From contig NZ_CP133190.1 in the NCBI RefSeq assembly GCF_030913705.1, positions 4,241,501 through 4,305,500 on the forward strand: DNA of 64,000 bases. Reading direction: 5' to 3'. The notes under the pieces were generated by a model. That model did not search any database. It was not told the DNA's origin and worked only from the letters and a program-made list of their open reading frames with translations. Within the stretch, counting starts at the first letter, position 1, and the number at the start of each line of letters is the position of its first letter. Origin of the DNA: Anaerocolumna sp. MB42-C2 (GTDB taxonomy: Bacteria > Bacillota > Clostridia > Lachnospirales > Lachnospiraceae). The translations under genes and the position numbers were made by a program. This document shows positions 35,202 through 43,573 of the stretch, one piece after another.

Positions 35202-35459
35202 ATGTTCATATTAAATAAACGGAAAAGGAAATCACAGGAAAAAGAAATTCAGAATAGCACAGCTAAGGATGAAACTCTGAATCAGAATGTTGAATCTGAA
35301 AAGGTTAAGGAAGAACAGGAGTATGAGATTGTTGAGCTGGAAATATTACCAGAAAAGATGATATGTCCGGACTGCGGTGGAATTACCCTGGTCGGCCTGG
35401 ACTTTTGTGATAAATGCGGAGGCGAACTTATAAACCACGACAATGAAACGAGAGAGTAA
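35202..35459 (+). CDS. Small zinc-ribbon protein
   Basis: This 85-residue cytosolic protein has a basic start, a charged Glu/Lys-rich middle and a C-terminal zinc ribbon CPDCGG-x8-CDKCGG with four Cys ligands (about residues 56-75). ATG 35202 follows GTGAGG by six bases; the GTG at 35190 is part of that site. Function unknown; it probably shares a transcript with the TIM-barrel gene. Confidence 0.72.
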   Translation: MFILNKRKRKSQEKEIQNSTAKDETLNQNVESEKVKEEQEYEIVELEILPEKMICPDCGGITLVGLDFCDKCGGELINHDNETRE

Positions 35460-35543
35460 TATCCCTTGGGAGAACTGTTTGAAAGATATGGATATTCGGC
35501 TCTAAAATACCCGATAACCATTAATTTACTGGTAAATTAGCAG

Positions 35544-35572
35544 TTGACAAATATCTGTTACAATAGTAATAT
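35544..35572 (+). promoter_or_regulatory. Strong promoter running straight into a terminator
   Basis: A perfect TTGACA (35544-35549), a 17-base spacer and TAATAT (35567-35572). Transcription would begin near 35579, only about six bases before the hairpin at 35585. The product would be an RNA of roughly 45 bases, or an attenuated leader of livK. Confidence 0.55.
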
Positions 35573-35584
35573 ATATGCAGAATA

Positions 35585-35624
35585 AAGGCGTTCAGTAATA
35601 CTCTATTGGAACGCCTTCTTTTCT
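35585..35624 (+). terminator. Hairpin terminator upstream of livK
   Basis: AAGGCGTTC pairs perfectly with GAACGCCTT around a 15-base loop, followed by CTTTTCT. It may end the zinc-ribbon transcript and attenuate the promoter at 35544. Confidence 0.8.
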
Positions 35625-35656
35625 ATCTAAACACGATTCTTTAGTTAATGAAAGAA

Positions 35657-35684
35657 TTGACATAGTTCTATACCCTGTTACTTT
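35657..35684 (+). promoter_or_regulatory. Second candidate promoter of livK
   Basis: TTGACA (35657-35662), 16-base spacer, TACTTT (35679-35684), about 85 bases before livK and after the hairpin. Confidence 0.45.
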
Positions 35685-35769
35685 AGCGCATTACTATGAG
35701 ATAAGTTCAAAGCGGTGAACAATGTAAAGGATATCATTATCTAATAATATATTAAAGGGAGGAAACTTT

Positions 35770-36915
35770 ATGAAAAAAACAATCAAAAAAGTTTTATGTT
35801 TAGGCCTTATCAGTGCTATGGCAGTAGGTTCTTTAGCAGGCTGCGGAAAGAAAGCGGGAAGCTCTACAGAATTTCTTATCGGCGGACTTGGGCCGTTAAC
35901 CGGAGCTGCAGCATCTTATGGTGTATCAGTTAAACAGGGTGCTGAGGTTGCAATCGATGAAATTACCAAGGCAGGAGGAGTAAAAGTCGGTGACTCAACT
36001 TTACAGTTAAAACTAAATTTTGCTGATGATGAAGCATCCGGTGATACTGCAATGTCAGCTTATAACAGTTTAATGGATAAAGGTATCCAGGCATTACTTG
36101 GTACCGTTACCAGCGGTGCAGGTCTTGCTATTGCGGAACAGACCAATGCGGATGGTATCTTCCAGATTACTCCGTCCGGTTCTGCACAGGACTTAACAGC
36201 TTATGACAATGCATTCCGTTTATGTTTTACCGATCCTGTTCAGGGTGTTACCATGGCTGACTATGCGGTGAAAGACTTAGGATTAACTAAGATAGCAGTT
36301 ATTTACAATAATGCAGATGAATACAGTACCGGTGTTATGCAGGCTTTTGCAGATGAAGTAGCGAAAGCCGGAGGCGAAATTGTTGCCAGTGAAGCTTTCG
36401 TAACGGATGCGGTAGATTTTACAACTCAGTTAACCACCATTAAAGGAACCGATGCACAGATTATCTTTGTTCCGGCTTATTATCAGGATGCTGCCTATAT
36501 TACGACTCAGGCTGCCGAGCTTGGTATGAATCTTCCTTTTATCGGTTCAGACGGCTGGGATGGTGTATTAGCTAAGGTTGTAGACCCTAAAGTATTAGAG
36601 GGCGCTACTTTCTTAAGTCCTTTCTACGCAACAGATACAGATCCTAAAATTCAGGCTTTTGCAGCTGCATATAAGGAAAAATACAATGCTGTTCCTGATC
36701 AGTTTGCAGCAGACGGTTATGACTCTGTATATGTAATAAAAGCAGCGTTGGAAAAAGCAGGATCTACTAAGAGTGAAGATTTAATTAAAGTCATGACTGA
36801 AATCCAGGTAAGCGGACTTACCGGTGATGTTACATTCACTGCTGACGGTGAACCGAATAAAGGTGTTAAATTTGTTAAAATTGTAAATGGTGAATATACG
36901 TCATTAACAAAATAA
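35770..36915 (+). CDS. livK: Branched-chain amino acid-binding lipoprotein
   Basis: This 381-residue protein has a lipoprotein signal (MKKTIKKVLCLG, lipobox LAGC with Cys25) and then a periplasmic-binding fold of the Leu/Ile/Val family: FLIGGLGPLTGAAASYGVSV at the mature start, FADDEASGDTAMSAYNSLMD and GSDGWDGVL near 240. It captures leucine, isoleucine or valine for the LivHMGF importer. GGGAGG is well placed. The 315-base gap to livH holds strong hairpins, a common way to raise binding protein over membrane parts. Confidence 0.95.
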   Translation: MKKTIKKVLCLGLISAMAVGSLAGCGKKAGSSTEFLIGGLGPLTGAAASYGVSVKQGAEVAIDEITKAGGVKVGDSTLQLKLNFADDEASGDTAMSAYNSLMDKGIQALLGTVTSGAGLAIAEQTNADGIFQITPSGSAQDLTAYDNAFRLCFTDPVQGVTMADYAVKDLGLTKIAVIYNNADEYSTGVMQAFADEVAKAGGEIVASEAFVTDAVDFTTQLTTIKGTDAQIIFVPAYYQDAAYITTQAAELGMNLPFIGSDGWDGVLAKVVDPKVLEGATFLSPFYATDTDPKIQAFAAAYKEKYNAVPDQFAADGYDSVYVIKAALEKAGSTKSEDLIKVMTEIQVSGLTGDVTFTADGEPNKGVKFVKIVNGEYTSLTK

Positions 36916-37007
36916 TTCATTTAAATGAATTATTTGAATAATATTGTTGACAAATGAAGAACACTTATTAATAATATAAATCGAATAACAAGAAATCCGG
37001 AATTGCA

Positions 37008-37080
37008 AAGAACAAAAGGAAATTTTATAACATGATAGAATAATTTTGTACTTCTATCAAAAAGACTTCCTTTTGTTCTT
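37008..37080 (+). repeat. Nested hairpin after livK
   Basis: AAGAACAAAAGGAA (37008-37021) and TTCCTTTTGTTCTT (37067-37080) are perfectly complementary; inside them TGATAGAA (37033-37040) pairs with TTCTATCA (37052-37059). There is no following T-run, so it may protect the 3' end of livK mRNA or partly stop transcription. Confidence 0.8.
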
Positions 37081-37094
37081 GTAATTCATAAAGG

Positions 37095-37201
37095 TTTTAC
37101 ATATGTAAAATCTGAGCTTCTTCGCTTGGCGCAGATCAAGTTCAGTGTTTGGTGAACACTGCATTAGGAAGAGGATGTTCTGAGTTTAGCGAAGAATCTT
37201 A
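37095..37201 (+). promoter_or_regulatory. Structured leader of livH
   Basis: The region holds a perfect 16-base palindrome TTTTACATATGTAAAA (37095-37110). A stem CTTCTTCGCT (37117-37126) with AGCGAAGAAT (37188-37197) encloses a perfect CAGTGTT/AACACTG hairpin (37143-37161). It ends 29 bases before the livH start. Function unknown; control of livHMGF is inference. Confidence 0.6.
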
Positions 37202-37230
37202 GGTGAAAAAGGAGAAAGAGGTGATATTTA

Positions 37231-38109
37231 ATGGTAAGCATAATAGAACAATTAATTAACGGATTACGTTCCGGAAGTATATATGCATTAATTGCTTTAG
37301 GATACACCATGGTATACGGTATTGCTAAAATGATTAATTTTGCCCATGGAGATATCATTATGGTTGGGGCATATACATTATACGTAACAACAGCAGGATT
37401 AAATATGCCGGTTATACCGGCAGTATTGTTAACAATAGTAGTTTGTGCTGTTCTGGGAATTACAATAGAAAAAGTAGCTTATAAACCGCTTAGAAAAGCT
37501 CCGGCGCTTGCAGTATTAATTACGGCTATCGGTATGAGCTTTTTGTTACAAAGTATTGCATTATTAATATTTAATGCAAATCCTATAACTTTTCAATCAA
37601 TTATTAAGATAAAATCGGTTAACATCGGAGGGGTAACTATTTCCGGCGTAACAATAGTGACATTAGTTGTTACCTTAATTTGTATGGTAGCCTTAACCTT
37701 GTTTATAACAAAAACAAAAGCAGGAAGTGCCATGAGAGCTGTATCGGAAGACAGGGCAGCTGCTGAACTAATGGGTGTTAACGTAAATAAAACCATATCC
37801 ATGACCTTTGCCATAGGTTCTGCTCTGGCTGCTGTTGCTGGTATCATGTTTGTATGCCAGTATCAATCCATTAAACCTACATTGGGAGCTTTGCCGGGAA
37901 TTAAAGCCTTTGTCGCCGCAGTTTTAGGCGGTATCGGAAGTGTACCCGGTGCTATGATCGGCGGTATGTTACTTGGTATAATCGAAAGTGTATCCAAAGC
38001 ATATATTTCTACCGAACTTGCAGATGCAATTGTATTTGGTGTATTAGTTCTGGTTCTTTTAGTAAAACCGTCCGGTCTTTTAGGAAAGAACCGAATTGAG
38101 AAAGTGTAG
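37231..38109 (+). CDS. livH: Branched-chain amino acid ABC permease LivH
   Basis: This 292-residue protein has about eight membrane helices and the LivH signatures SGSIYALIALGYTMVYGIAK, MINFAHGDIIMVGAY and GIKAFVAAVLGGIGSVPGAM (about residues 225-244). It forms the channel with LivM. AGAAAGAGGTGA precedes the ATG. It is separated from livM by seven bases, and the livM ribosome site overlaps its stop. Confidence 0.95.
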   Translation: MVSIIEQLINGLRSGSIYALIALGYTMVYGIAKMINFAHGDIIMVGAYTLYVTTAGLNMPVIPAVLLTIVVCAVLGITIEKVAYKPLRKAPALAVLITAIGMSFLLQSIALLIFNANPITFQSIIKIKSVNIGGVTISGVTIVTLVVTLICMVALTLFITKTKAGSAMRAVSEDRAAAELMGVNVNKTISMTFAIGSALAAVAGIMFVCQYQSIKPTLGALPGIKAFVAAVLGGIGSVPGAMIGGMLLGIIESVSKAYISTELADAIVFGVLVLVLLVKPSGLLGKNRIEKV

Positions 38110-38116
38110 GTGGGAT

Positions 38117-39115
38117 ATGAGTAAAGAGATTAATGGCAATATTCAGAATAAAAATAATATAGTAAATAAGAAAAACATCATTACTTTAGGAGTTATCATA
38201 GCCGTATATATCGCTTTAGTTGTTTTAGTGGAAGGCGGAATATTAAACCGTCAGGCTAAGTCCTTATTAGTACCTATTGGTATTAATATCATATTAGCAG
38301 TTTCCCTGAATTTGACTACAGGTTTTCTGGGAGAATTATCTTTAGGTCATGCAGGTTTTATGGCAATCGGAGCTTATGCCGGAGCTATTTTTACGCTTTA
38401 TGCCAACATGCCGGAAGCCATAGAATTTTTTATTGGAATTGTTTTAGGCGGTGCGGTGGCTGCTGTCTTTGGTATTCTTATTGGTGTGCCGGTACTAAGG
38501 TTAAAAGGGGATTACTTAGCAATCGTAACCCTTGGTTTTGGTGAAATTATTCGTTCCCTTGTTAATTTTATGGGAATTACGGGCGGTGCTATGGGATTAA
38601 AGCAGATTCCCCGATATTCTAATTATACCTGGACTTATGTAATTATGATTATCACTTTATTAGTTATTACAAACCTTGTAAATTCCAGACACGGAAGAGC
38701 GATCAAAGCCATACGTGATAATTATATTGCAGCAGAATCCATTGGTGTTAAAGTCAGCCGTTATAAAATTATGGCTTTCGTTGTTGCGGCATTTTTTGCC
38801 GGTGTGGCCGGTGTATTATACGGACATAATCTAAGCATCGTAAAACCCGGCGATTTCGATTATAATAAATCCATTGAAATTCTTGTTATTGTTGTGCTTG
38901 GCGGAATGGGAAGTATCCGTGGTTCTGTTATTGCAGCAATAATATTAACCATATTACCTGAAATGCTTCGCGCAGCCGATGATTTTAGAATGTTATTATA
39001 TGCTGTCGTATTAATTGCAATGATGTTGTTTAATTCTTCCGGTTTTCGTACCAGACTGGAAGAGAGCGGTAAATTGCCCAAGATTCCCTTACTTGCCAAG
39101 AGTAAAGGAAAATAA
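38117..39115 (+). CDS. livM: Branched-chain amino acid ABC permease LivM
   Basis: This 332-residue protein has a basic, Asn-rich cytosolic start, about ten helices and family motifs: LGELSLGHAGFMAIGAYAGA, RLKGDYLAIVTLGFGEI and the EAA-like SRHGRAIKAIRDNYIAAESI (about 195-214). ATG 38117 follows GTAGGTGGG; the TTG at 38096 lies inside livH. It pairs with LivH. Confidence 0.94.
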   Translation: MSKEINGNIQNKNNIVNKKNIITLGVIIAVYIALVVLVEGGILNRQAKSLLVPIGINIILAVSLNLTTGFLGELSLGHAGFMAIGAYAGAIFTLYANMPEAIEFFIGIVLGGAVAAVFGILIGVPVLRLKGDYLAIVTLGFGEIIRSLVNFMGITGGAMGLKQIPRYSNYTWTYVIMIITLLVITNLVNSRHGRAIKAIRDNYIAAESIGVKVSRYKIMAFVVAAFFAGVAGVLYGHNLSIVKPGDFDYNKSIEILVIVVLGGMGSIRGSVIAAIILTILPEMLRAADDFRMLLYAVVLIAMMLFNSSGFRTRLEESGKLPKIPLLAKSKGK

Positions 39116-39133
39116 GAAAAGAAGGTGGATAAT

Positions 39134-39892
39134 ATGGCTTTATTGGAAGTTAAGAATTTAGGGATCTCCTTTGGAGGACTTAGAGCAGTTGATAATGTAA
39201 ATCTTAATATAGAGAAGGGTCAGCTTTATGGTTTAATAGGACCCAATGGGGCAGGTAAAACCACAATCTTTAATCTTTTGACCGGCGTATACCGCCCAAC
39301 GGACGGAACTATTAAAATTGACGGAGTTAATATTGTTGGTAAATCCCCCTCTGAAATTTGCCAGGCAGGAATTGCAAGAACGTTTCAAAATATCCGTCTA
39401 TTTAAAAAAATGAGTGTTCTGGATAACGTTAAGACAGCTCTTCATAACCAGAAAAAATATTCTCTGGCAACCTGTTTTATCAGACTGCCCGGTTATTTTA
39501 AGGCTGAAAAAGAGATGGATGAGAAAGCAATGGAAATTTTAAAGGTATTCGACTTGGATGGCCAGGCGGATTACTTAGCAAGTAACTTACCTTACGGTAA
39601 ACAAAGAAAATTAGAGATTGCCAGAGGTTTGGCAACCAATCCGAAACTGTTATTATTAGATGAACCGGCTGCCGGTATGAATCCTAATGAAACAGCAGAA
39701 TTAATGGATACCATCCGCCTGGTTAGAGACCGTTATCAAATAACCATTTTATTAATTGAACATGATATGAAACTGGTAACAGGAATTTGTGAAAAACTAC
39801 TTGTTTTGAATTTTGGTACGGAGCTTGCAGCAGGAACTCCGGAAGAAGTTTTAAATAATCCGGAGGTAATCACAGCATATCTTGGTGAATAA
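39134..39892 (+). CDS. livG: Branched-chain amino acid ABC ATPase LivG
   Basis: This 252-residue ATPase has Walker A GPNGAGKTT (about residues 37-45), the LivG-type signature NLPYGKQRKLEIARG in place of LSGGQ, Walker B LLLLDEPAAGMNP and the switch His in LLIEHDMK. ATG 39134 is five bases after GAAGGTGG. A 196-base structured gap separates it from livF, unusual because these two genes are normally a few bases apart. Confidence 0.95.
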   Translation: MALLEVKNLGISFGGLRAVDNVNLNIEKGQLYGLIGPNGAGKTTIFNLLTGVYRPTDGTIKIDGVNIVGKSPSEICQAGIARTFQNIRLFKKMSVLDNVKTALHNQKKYSLATCFIRLPGYFKAEKEMDEKAMEILKVFDLDGQADYLASNLPYGKQRKLEIARGLATNPKLLLLDEPAAGMNPNETAELMDTIRLVRDRYQITILLIEHDMKLVTGICEKLLVLNFGTELAAGTPEEVLNNPEVITAYLGE

Positions 39893-39895
39893 TAG

Positions 39896-40057
39896 GGTAC
39901 TATTTACAGCCGCATCACGCGAGGTGTTTTCGGGTGTGCTTTACACGAAAATCCCGAGTTAAACGGCGCAAAACGGTGTTTTTACCGTTTTTGTGCATCG
40001 CGAAGCGTGTTACGTTCACAGTTCTGCCGTTTTTTTGGCAGGGCTGTGAATAGTAAC
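39896..40057 (+). repeat. GC-richer structured element between livG and livF
   Basis: The 3' arm (40037-40057) pairs with TTCACAGTTCTGCC just upstream (hairpin 40009-40057, about 19 pairs with two G-U) or alternatively with the far 5' end GGTACTATTTACAGCC (39896-39911, 14 of 17 positions). A perfect AAAACGGT/ACCGTTTT hairpin lies in the middle (39970-39991), extendable through GCGC/GTGC. It looks like an inserted repeat or structured RNA inside the operon. Confidence 0.7.
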
Positions 40058-40088
40058 AATAATAGGGGAAAGAAATGGAGGAATTTCC

Positions 40089-40799
40089 ATGGCAATGTTG
40101 ACAATTAAAGACCTGGAGGTCTATTATGGAATTATACAGGCAATTAAAGGAATCTCTTTTGAAGTTAACGAAGGAGAAGTAATTGCTTTAATCGGTGCGA
40201 ACGGTGCTGGCAAAACTACGATTCTTCATACCATAACCGGTCTGATAGCTGCCAAGTCAGGAAGTATACAGTTTGAAGGAAATGATTTAACAAAGATTCC
40301 TGCTCACAGTATCGTTTCTCTGGGTATGGCCCATGTACCGGAAGGAAGAAGAATATTTGCGGAGTTAACCGTACTTGAGAACCTAAAAATGGGAGCCTAT
40401 ACAAGAAAAGATAAAAAGGAAATTGAAGATACCATAGAAAAAGTTTATAAGCGTTTTCCACGTTTAAATGAACGTAAAAATCAGATCGCCGGTACTTTAA
40501 GCGGCGGTGAACAGCAGATGCTGGCTATGGGGCGTGCTTTAATGTCCCATCCCAGAATTATTTTAATGGATGAACCCTCAATGGGATTATCTCCGCTGTT
40601 TGTATCCGAAATTTTTGATATTATCAAAGAAATCAGTGAAAGCGGAACGACTGTTTTACTTGTGGAACAAAATGCAAAAAAAGCATTATCCATTGCGAAT
40701 CGTGCATATGTTTTAGAGACAGGAAAAATTGTTTTAGAGGGTGATGCGAAAGAACTTATGAACAATGATTCTGTAAAGAAAGCTTATTTGGGTGAATAA
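40089..40799 (+). CDS. livF: Branched-chain amino acid ABC ATPase LivF
   Basis: This 236-residue ATPase has Walker A GANGAGKTT (about residues 36-44), HVPEGRRIFAELTVLENL (Q-loop side, typical of LivF), signature LSGGEQQMLAMGRAL and Walker B IILMDEPSMGLSP, with switch His replaced by the usual LLVEQNAKKAL. ATGGAGG lies seven bases ahead of the ATG. It completes the LivHMGF transporter. Confidence 0.95.
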   Translation: MAMLTIKDLEVYYGIIQAIKGISFEVNEGEVIALIGANGAGKTTILHTITGLIAAKSGSIQFEGNDLTKIPAHSIVSLGMAHVPEGRRIFAELTVLENLKMGAYTRKDKKEIEDTIEKVYKRFPRLNERKNQIAGTLSGGEQQMLAMGRALMSHPRIILMDEPSMGLSPLFVSEIFDIIKEISESGTTVLLVEQNAKKALSIANRAYVLETGKIVLEGDAKELMNNDSVKKAYLGE

Positions 40800-40812
40800 T
40801 CCTGAAATTTAT

Positions 40813-40828
40813 GCGTGTTAAGACACGC
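40813..40828 (+). other. Short hairpin between livF and the kinase gene
   Basis: GCGTGT-TAAG-ACACGC, a perfect six-pair stem with a tetraloop and no T-run, 25 bases before the next start codon. It may tune expression of the following gene. Confidence 0.5.
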
Positions 40829-40852
40829 AGATATGAGTTAAGGAGGGTTACA

Positions 40853-41476
40853 ATGGAGCACTATGTAATTACAATCGCAAGGGGTTACGGCAGCGGCGGT
40901 AAAACGATAGGTAAGATGCTGGCGGAAGAATTGGGAATTCATTTTTACGACCGTGAACTGTTACGTCTTGCATCGGATGAAAGCGGGATTAATGAAGAAT
41001 TGTTCGGAAGAGCGGATGAACAGTTAAGGCAAAGCCTTTTGTACCGTATCGCAAGAAAAGAATATAAAGGGCAATTGATTCCCCCTGACCGTGAAGATTT
41101 TGTTTCAAATGATAACTTATTTAATTACCAGGCCAAGGTGATAAGACAGCTTGCCGAACAGGAATCCTGTGTTATCGTAGGTAGGTGCGCGGATTATATC
41201 TTAAGAGATATGGATAATGTAGTTAAAATTTTCGTTCATGCTTCCTTAGAAGATTGTGTAAAAAGGCTTACCGATATGTTCAGCTTGCCTGCTAAGGAAT
41301 TAGAGAAGAAAGTAGTAGCAACCGATAAACGCCGTGCGGAATATTATAAATATTATACCGGACGTAATTGGGAAGATGCCAAAAACTATGATCTATGTTT
41401 AAACAGCCAGCAATTAGGGTTTGATAAAGGGGTTCAGATTGTTAAGAATTATCTGGATATCCGGTTTCAGATGTAA
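40853..41476 (+). CDS. Cytidylate kinase-like family protein
   Basis: This 207-residue protein has a P-loop-like GYGSGGKTIGKMLAEELG (about residues 10-27) and FYDRELL, the pattern of the cytidylate-kinase-like family rather than true Cmk, which starts with a GPAGAGKS loop. A CVIVGRCADYILRD segment near 103-116 and an Arg-rich DKRRAEYYKYYTG lid near 160 support NMP-kinase fold. ATG 40853 follows AAGGAGGG. The substrate is unproven. It is last in the liv run and ends at a terminator used as an intron target. Confidence 0.82.
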   Translation: MEHYVITIARGYGSGGKTIGKMLAEELGIHFYDRELLRLASDESGINEELFGRADEQLRQSLLYRIARKEYKGQLIPPDREDFVSNDNLFNYQAKVIRQLAEQESCVIVGRCADYILRDMDNVVKIFVHASLEDCVKRLTDMFSLPAKELEKKVVATDKRRAEYYKYYTGRNWEDAKNYDLCLNSQQLGFDKGVQIVKNYLDIRFQM

Positions 41477-41507
41477 GGGATAATAATCTAAGATATTAAT
41501 ATTTTTT

Positions 41508-41537
41508 AAGGAGGACAGTTTAAGCTGTCCTCCTTTA
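41508..41537 (+). terminator. Terminator of the kinase gene, insertion site of intron copy 1
   Basis: AAGGAGGACAG pairs perfectly with CTGTCCTCCTT around a six-base loop. The intron begins six bases after the stem, where the T-tract would continue, the classic position for group IIC introns. Confidence 0.85.
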
Positions 41538-42043
41538 CTAGTGTGCCAAGCATGGCACTAATCTAACTGGTGCAAGTCCAGTCGCGGGTATTTACCGCCA
41601 AGTGTAGCGAACCACAAGTTGGTATCAGTAATGGTATGGATGAAGGAAGTGGTGTAGCAAAGTTCTTGAGCCTACGTACAGAAACTTGATAAGGCGATTA
41701 GGTGGGTAAGGTTGCTAGACAAACCAAAGCCCAAATGGTAAACGTAAACCGAAGTTGTAAATCAAGAGGTTGTGGAACGAAAGATTAGTGTCTTACCTTG
41801 GGAGACCCTACCCACATATCATAGATGTGGTCGAAAAAGGTTTAGGGAGGGAGTCAGATGAAGTTATAGTAGGTGTAATAACCGAAGGACTGAAACGATT
41901 TATAGTACAAATCGTTATTAAGAGAATAATACGCAAGCCAGAAATCGGATGGATAAAGAAAGTAGGAACGTAACCAATGACAATTATCTATATCCAGAGG
42001 GGTGATGTGTATAAATTTAGTAATAAGCAGAGGAGTAACAACA

Positions 42044-43348
42044 GTGGAATTAATAGATATGATTACATCGAAAGAAAACCTAAACAGAGCCTATAAAAAG
42101 GTGGTGGCGAATAAAGGTGCAAGTGGAGTAGATGGAATGACTGTAGATGAACTTGGTGCATACATCAGAGAAAATAAAGACACAATCGTACAGTCAATTC
42201 GAAACAGAACCTATATGCCCAAGCCAGTGCGTAGAGCATACATTCCAAAGGATAATGGGAAGAAAAGACCACTGGGAATACCAACGGTTTTGGACAGAGT
42301 GATACAACAAGCCATTGCACAATCGATATCTGATATTTATGAAGAAATATTTAGTGAATTCAGTTATGGGTTCAGACCTGGAAGAAGTTGCCATAACGCT
42401 ATAAAGCAAGCATTGGATTATCTTAATGAGGGATATGAATGGGTCATTGATGTTGATATAGAACAATTCTTTGATACGGTGAATCATGACAAATTAATTC
42501 AGATTCTTAGAGAACAAGTAAATGACAGTACAACATTAAATCTGATTCGCAAATATTTAAGAGCAGGAGTAATGGAAAAAGGACTGGAAAAAGCAACAAT
42601 CACCGGTGTTCCACAAGGCGGACCGTTGTCGGTTGTGTTGTCGAACGTCTACCTTGATAAGCTAGATAAAGAGCTGGAACAAAGAGGTCTGCGTTTCACG
42701 AGATATGCCGACGATGCATTGATATTCACGAGAAGTGAATTGGCGGCAAACAGAGTGATGAAGTCCATAACAGAGTGGATTGAAAGAAAGCTGTTCCTAA
42801 AGGTGAATGCAACAAAGACTAAGGTAGTCAGACCGACAAGGAGTAAATATCTAGGATTTACATTTCTGAAACATGGTGGCGAATGGAAAGTGAAACCAAC
42901 CACAGAGAAGAAAAAGAAACTGAAACAGAAAATGAGTGAATACCTCAAAAGAAACAAAGCGATTTCACGACCGCTTGCGGAAACAACAAAGAGAGTGAAT
43001 GAAATAGTAAGAGGATGGATTAACTATTTCAGAATCGGAATGATGAAACAGTTCATGGAAGAGTTTGGAACATGGCTTAGGCATAAAATAAGAGTAATTG
43101 TTATAAAACAATGGAAAATGCCTAAGACGATATACAGAAATTTATGTTATCTAAATCGAAAAAATAAGAATGGATTCGACCATGAGGCAATCTATAAAGT
43201 TGCAAATTCAAGACTGGGTTGGTACAGAAGAAGTGGAATGAACGTAGTGAATTTTATTATCAGCCCAGATTTGCTTGAAAACAAAATAAAGGACAATGCA
43301 GGTTTGCTCAATCCTTTAAATTATTATCTAAGAAAAGTTGGAATATAA
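42044..43348 (+). CDS. Group II intron reverse transcriptase/maturase, copy 1
   Basis: This 434-residue protein has reverse-transcriptase motifs IPKDNGKKRPLGIPTVLDRV, FSYGFRPGRSCHNAI, VIDVDIEQFFDTVNHDKL, GVPQGGPLSVVLSNV and the catalytic YADD in RYADDALIF, then a maturase X domain with WINYFRIG. There is no clear HNH endonuclease at the C-terminus, as in class C. GTG 44 (position 42044) follows AGAGGAG by eight bases; GTG 42002 is an alternative. It promotes splicing and retrohoming of its own intron RNA. Confidence 0.93.
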   Translation: MELIDMITSKENLNRAYKKVVANKGASGVDGMTVDELGAYIRENKDTIVQSIRNRTYMPKPVRRAYIPKDNGKKRPLGIPTVLDRVIQQAIAQSISDIYEEIFSEFSYGFRPGRSCHNAIKQALDYLNEGYEWVIDVDIEQFFDTVNHDKLIQILREQVNDSTTLNLIRKYLRAGVMEKGLEKATITGVPQGGPLSVVLSNVYLDKLDKELEQRGLRFTRYADDALIFTRSELAANRVMKSITEWIERKLFLKVNATKTKVVRPTRSKYLGFTFLKHGGEWKVKPTTEKKKKLKQKMSEYLKRNKAISRPLAETTKRVNEIVRGWINYFRIGMMKQFMEEFGTWLRHKIRVIVIKQWKMPKTIYRNLCYLNRKNKNGFDHEAIYKVANSRLGWYRRSGMNVVNFIISPDLLENKIKDNAGLLNPLNYYLRKVGI

Positions 43349-43354
43349 GTTGTA

Positions 43355-43385
43355 GAGCCGTATACGTGACCCGTATGTACGGTTC
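43355..43385 (+). ncRNA. Domain V of intron copy 1
   Basis: The 31-base hairpin GAGCCGTATAC-GTGA-...GTACGGTTC is the catalytic core of a group II ribozyme and carries the AGC triad near its 5' end. Confidence 0.8.
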
Positions 43386-43573
43386 AACGGGAGGGAAATA
43401 ATGTTAACCATTATTTCTCTACCCTATTATAGAGCCAGCTTATAATTATCGCGGTTAAGCCACCTTGTATATCCGAATAAATTCCCATAATAAAAAGCCT
43501 TTTAATAAGTTACTAATAATCACATAGTCATTTTAAGCTCATATAATGCAATAAAAAGTTGTCTGAGGATTGT

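Larger units (their letters stand above)
41541..43427 (+). mobile_element. Group IIC intron, copy 1
   Basis: The 1,887-base element begins GTGTG (the group II GUGYG start) and ends AT after ACCCT. It contains about 460 bases of ribozyme, a maturase gene in domain IV, domain V (43355-43385, GAGCCGTATAC...GTACGGTTC) and a domain VI stem (43389-43425). By eye it is identical to the copy at 54111 over at least 41538-43428. It sits just after an intrinsic terminator, as group IIC introns do. Both ends are intact, so it is probably mobile. Confidence 0.9.

Noticed and set aside
41770-41973. 67-codon frame in the 5' part of intron copy 1 (and 54340-54543 in copy 2)
   Set aside because: It lies in the ribozyme domains I-III, is identical in both copies for that reason, and has no protein motif or good ribosome site.
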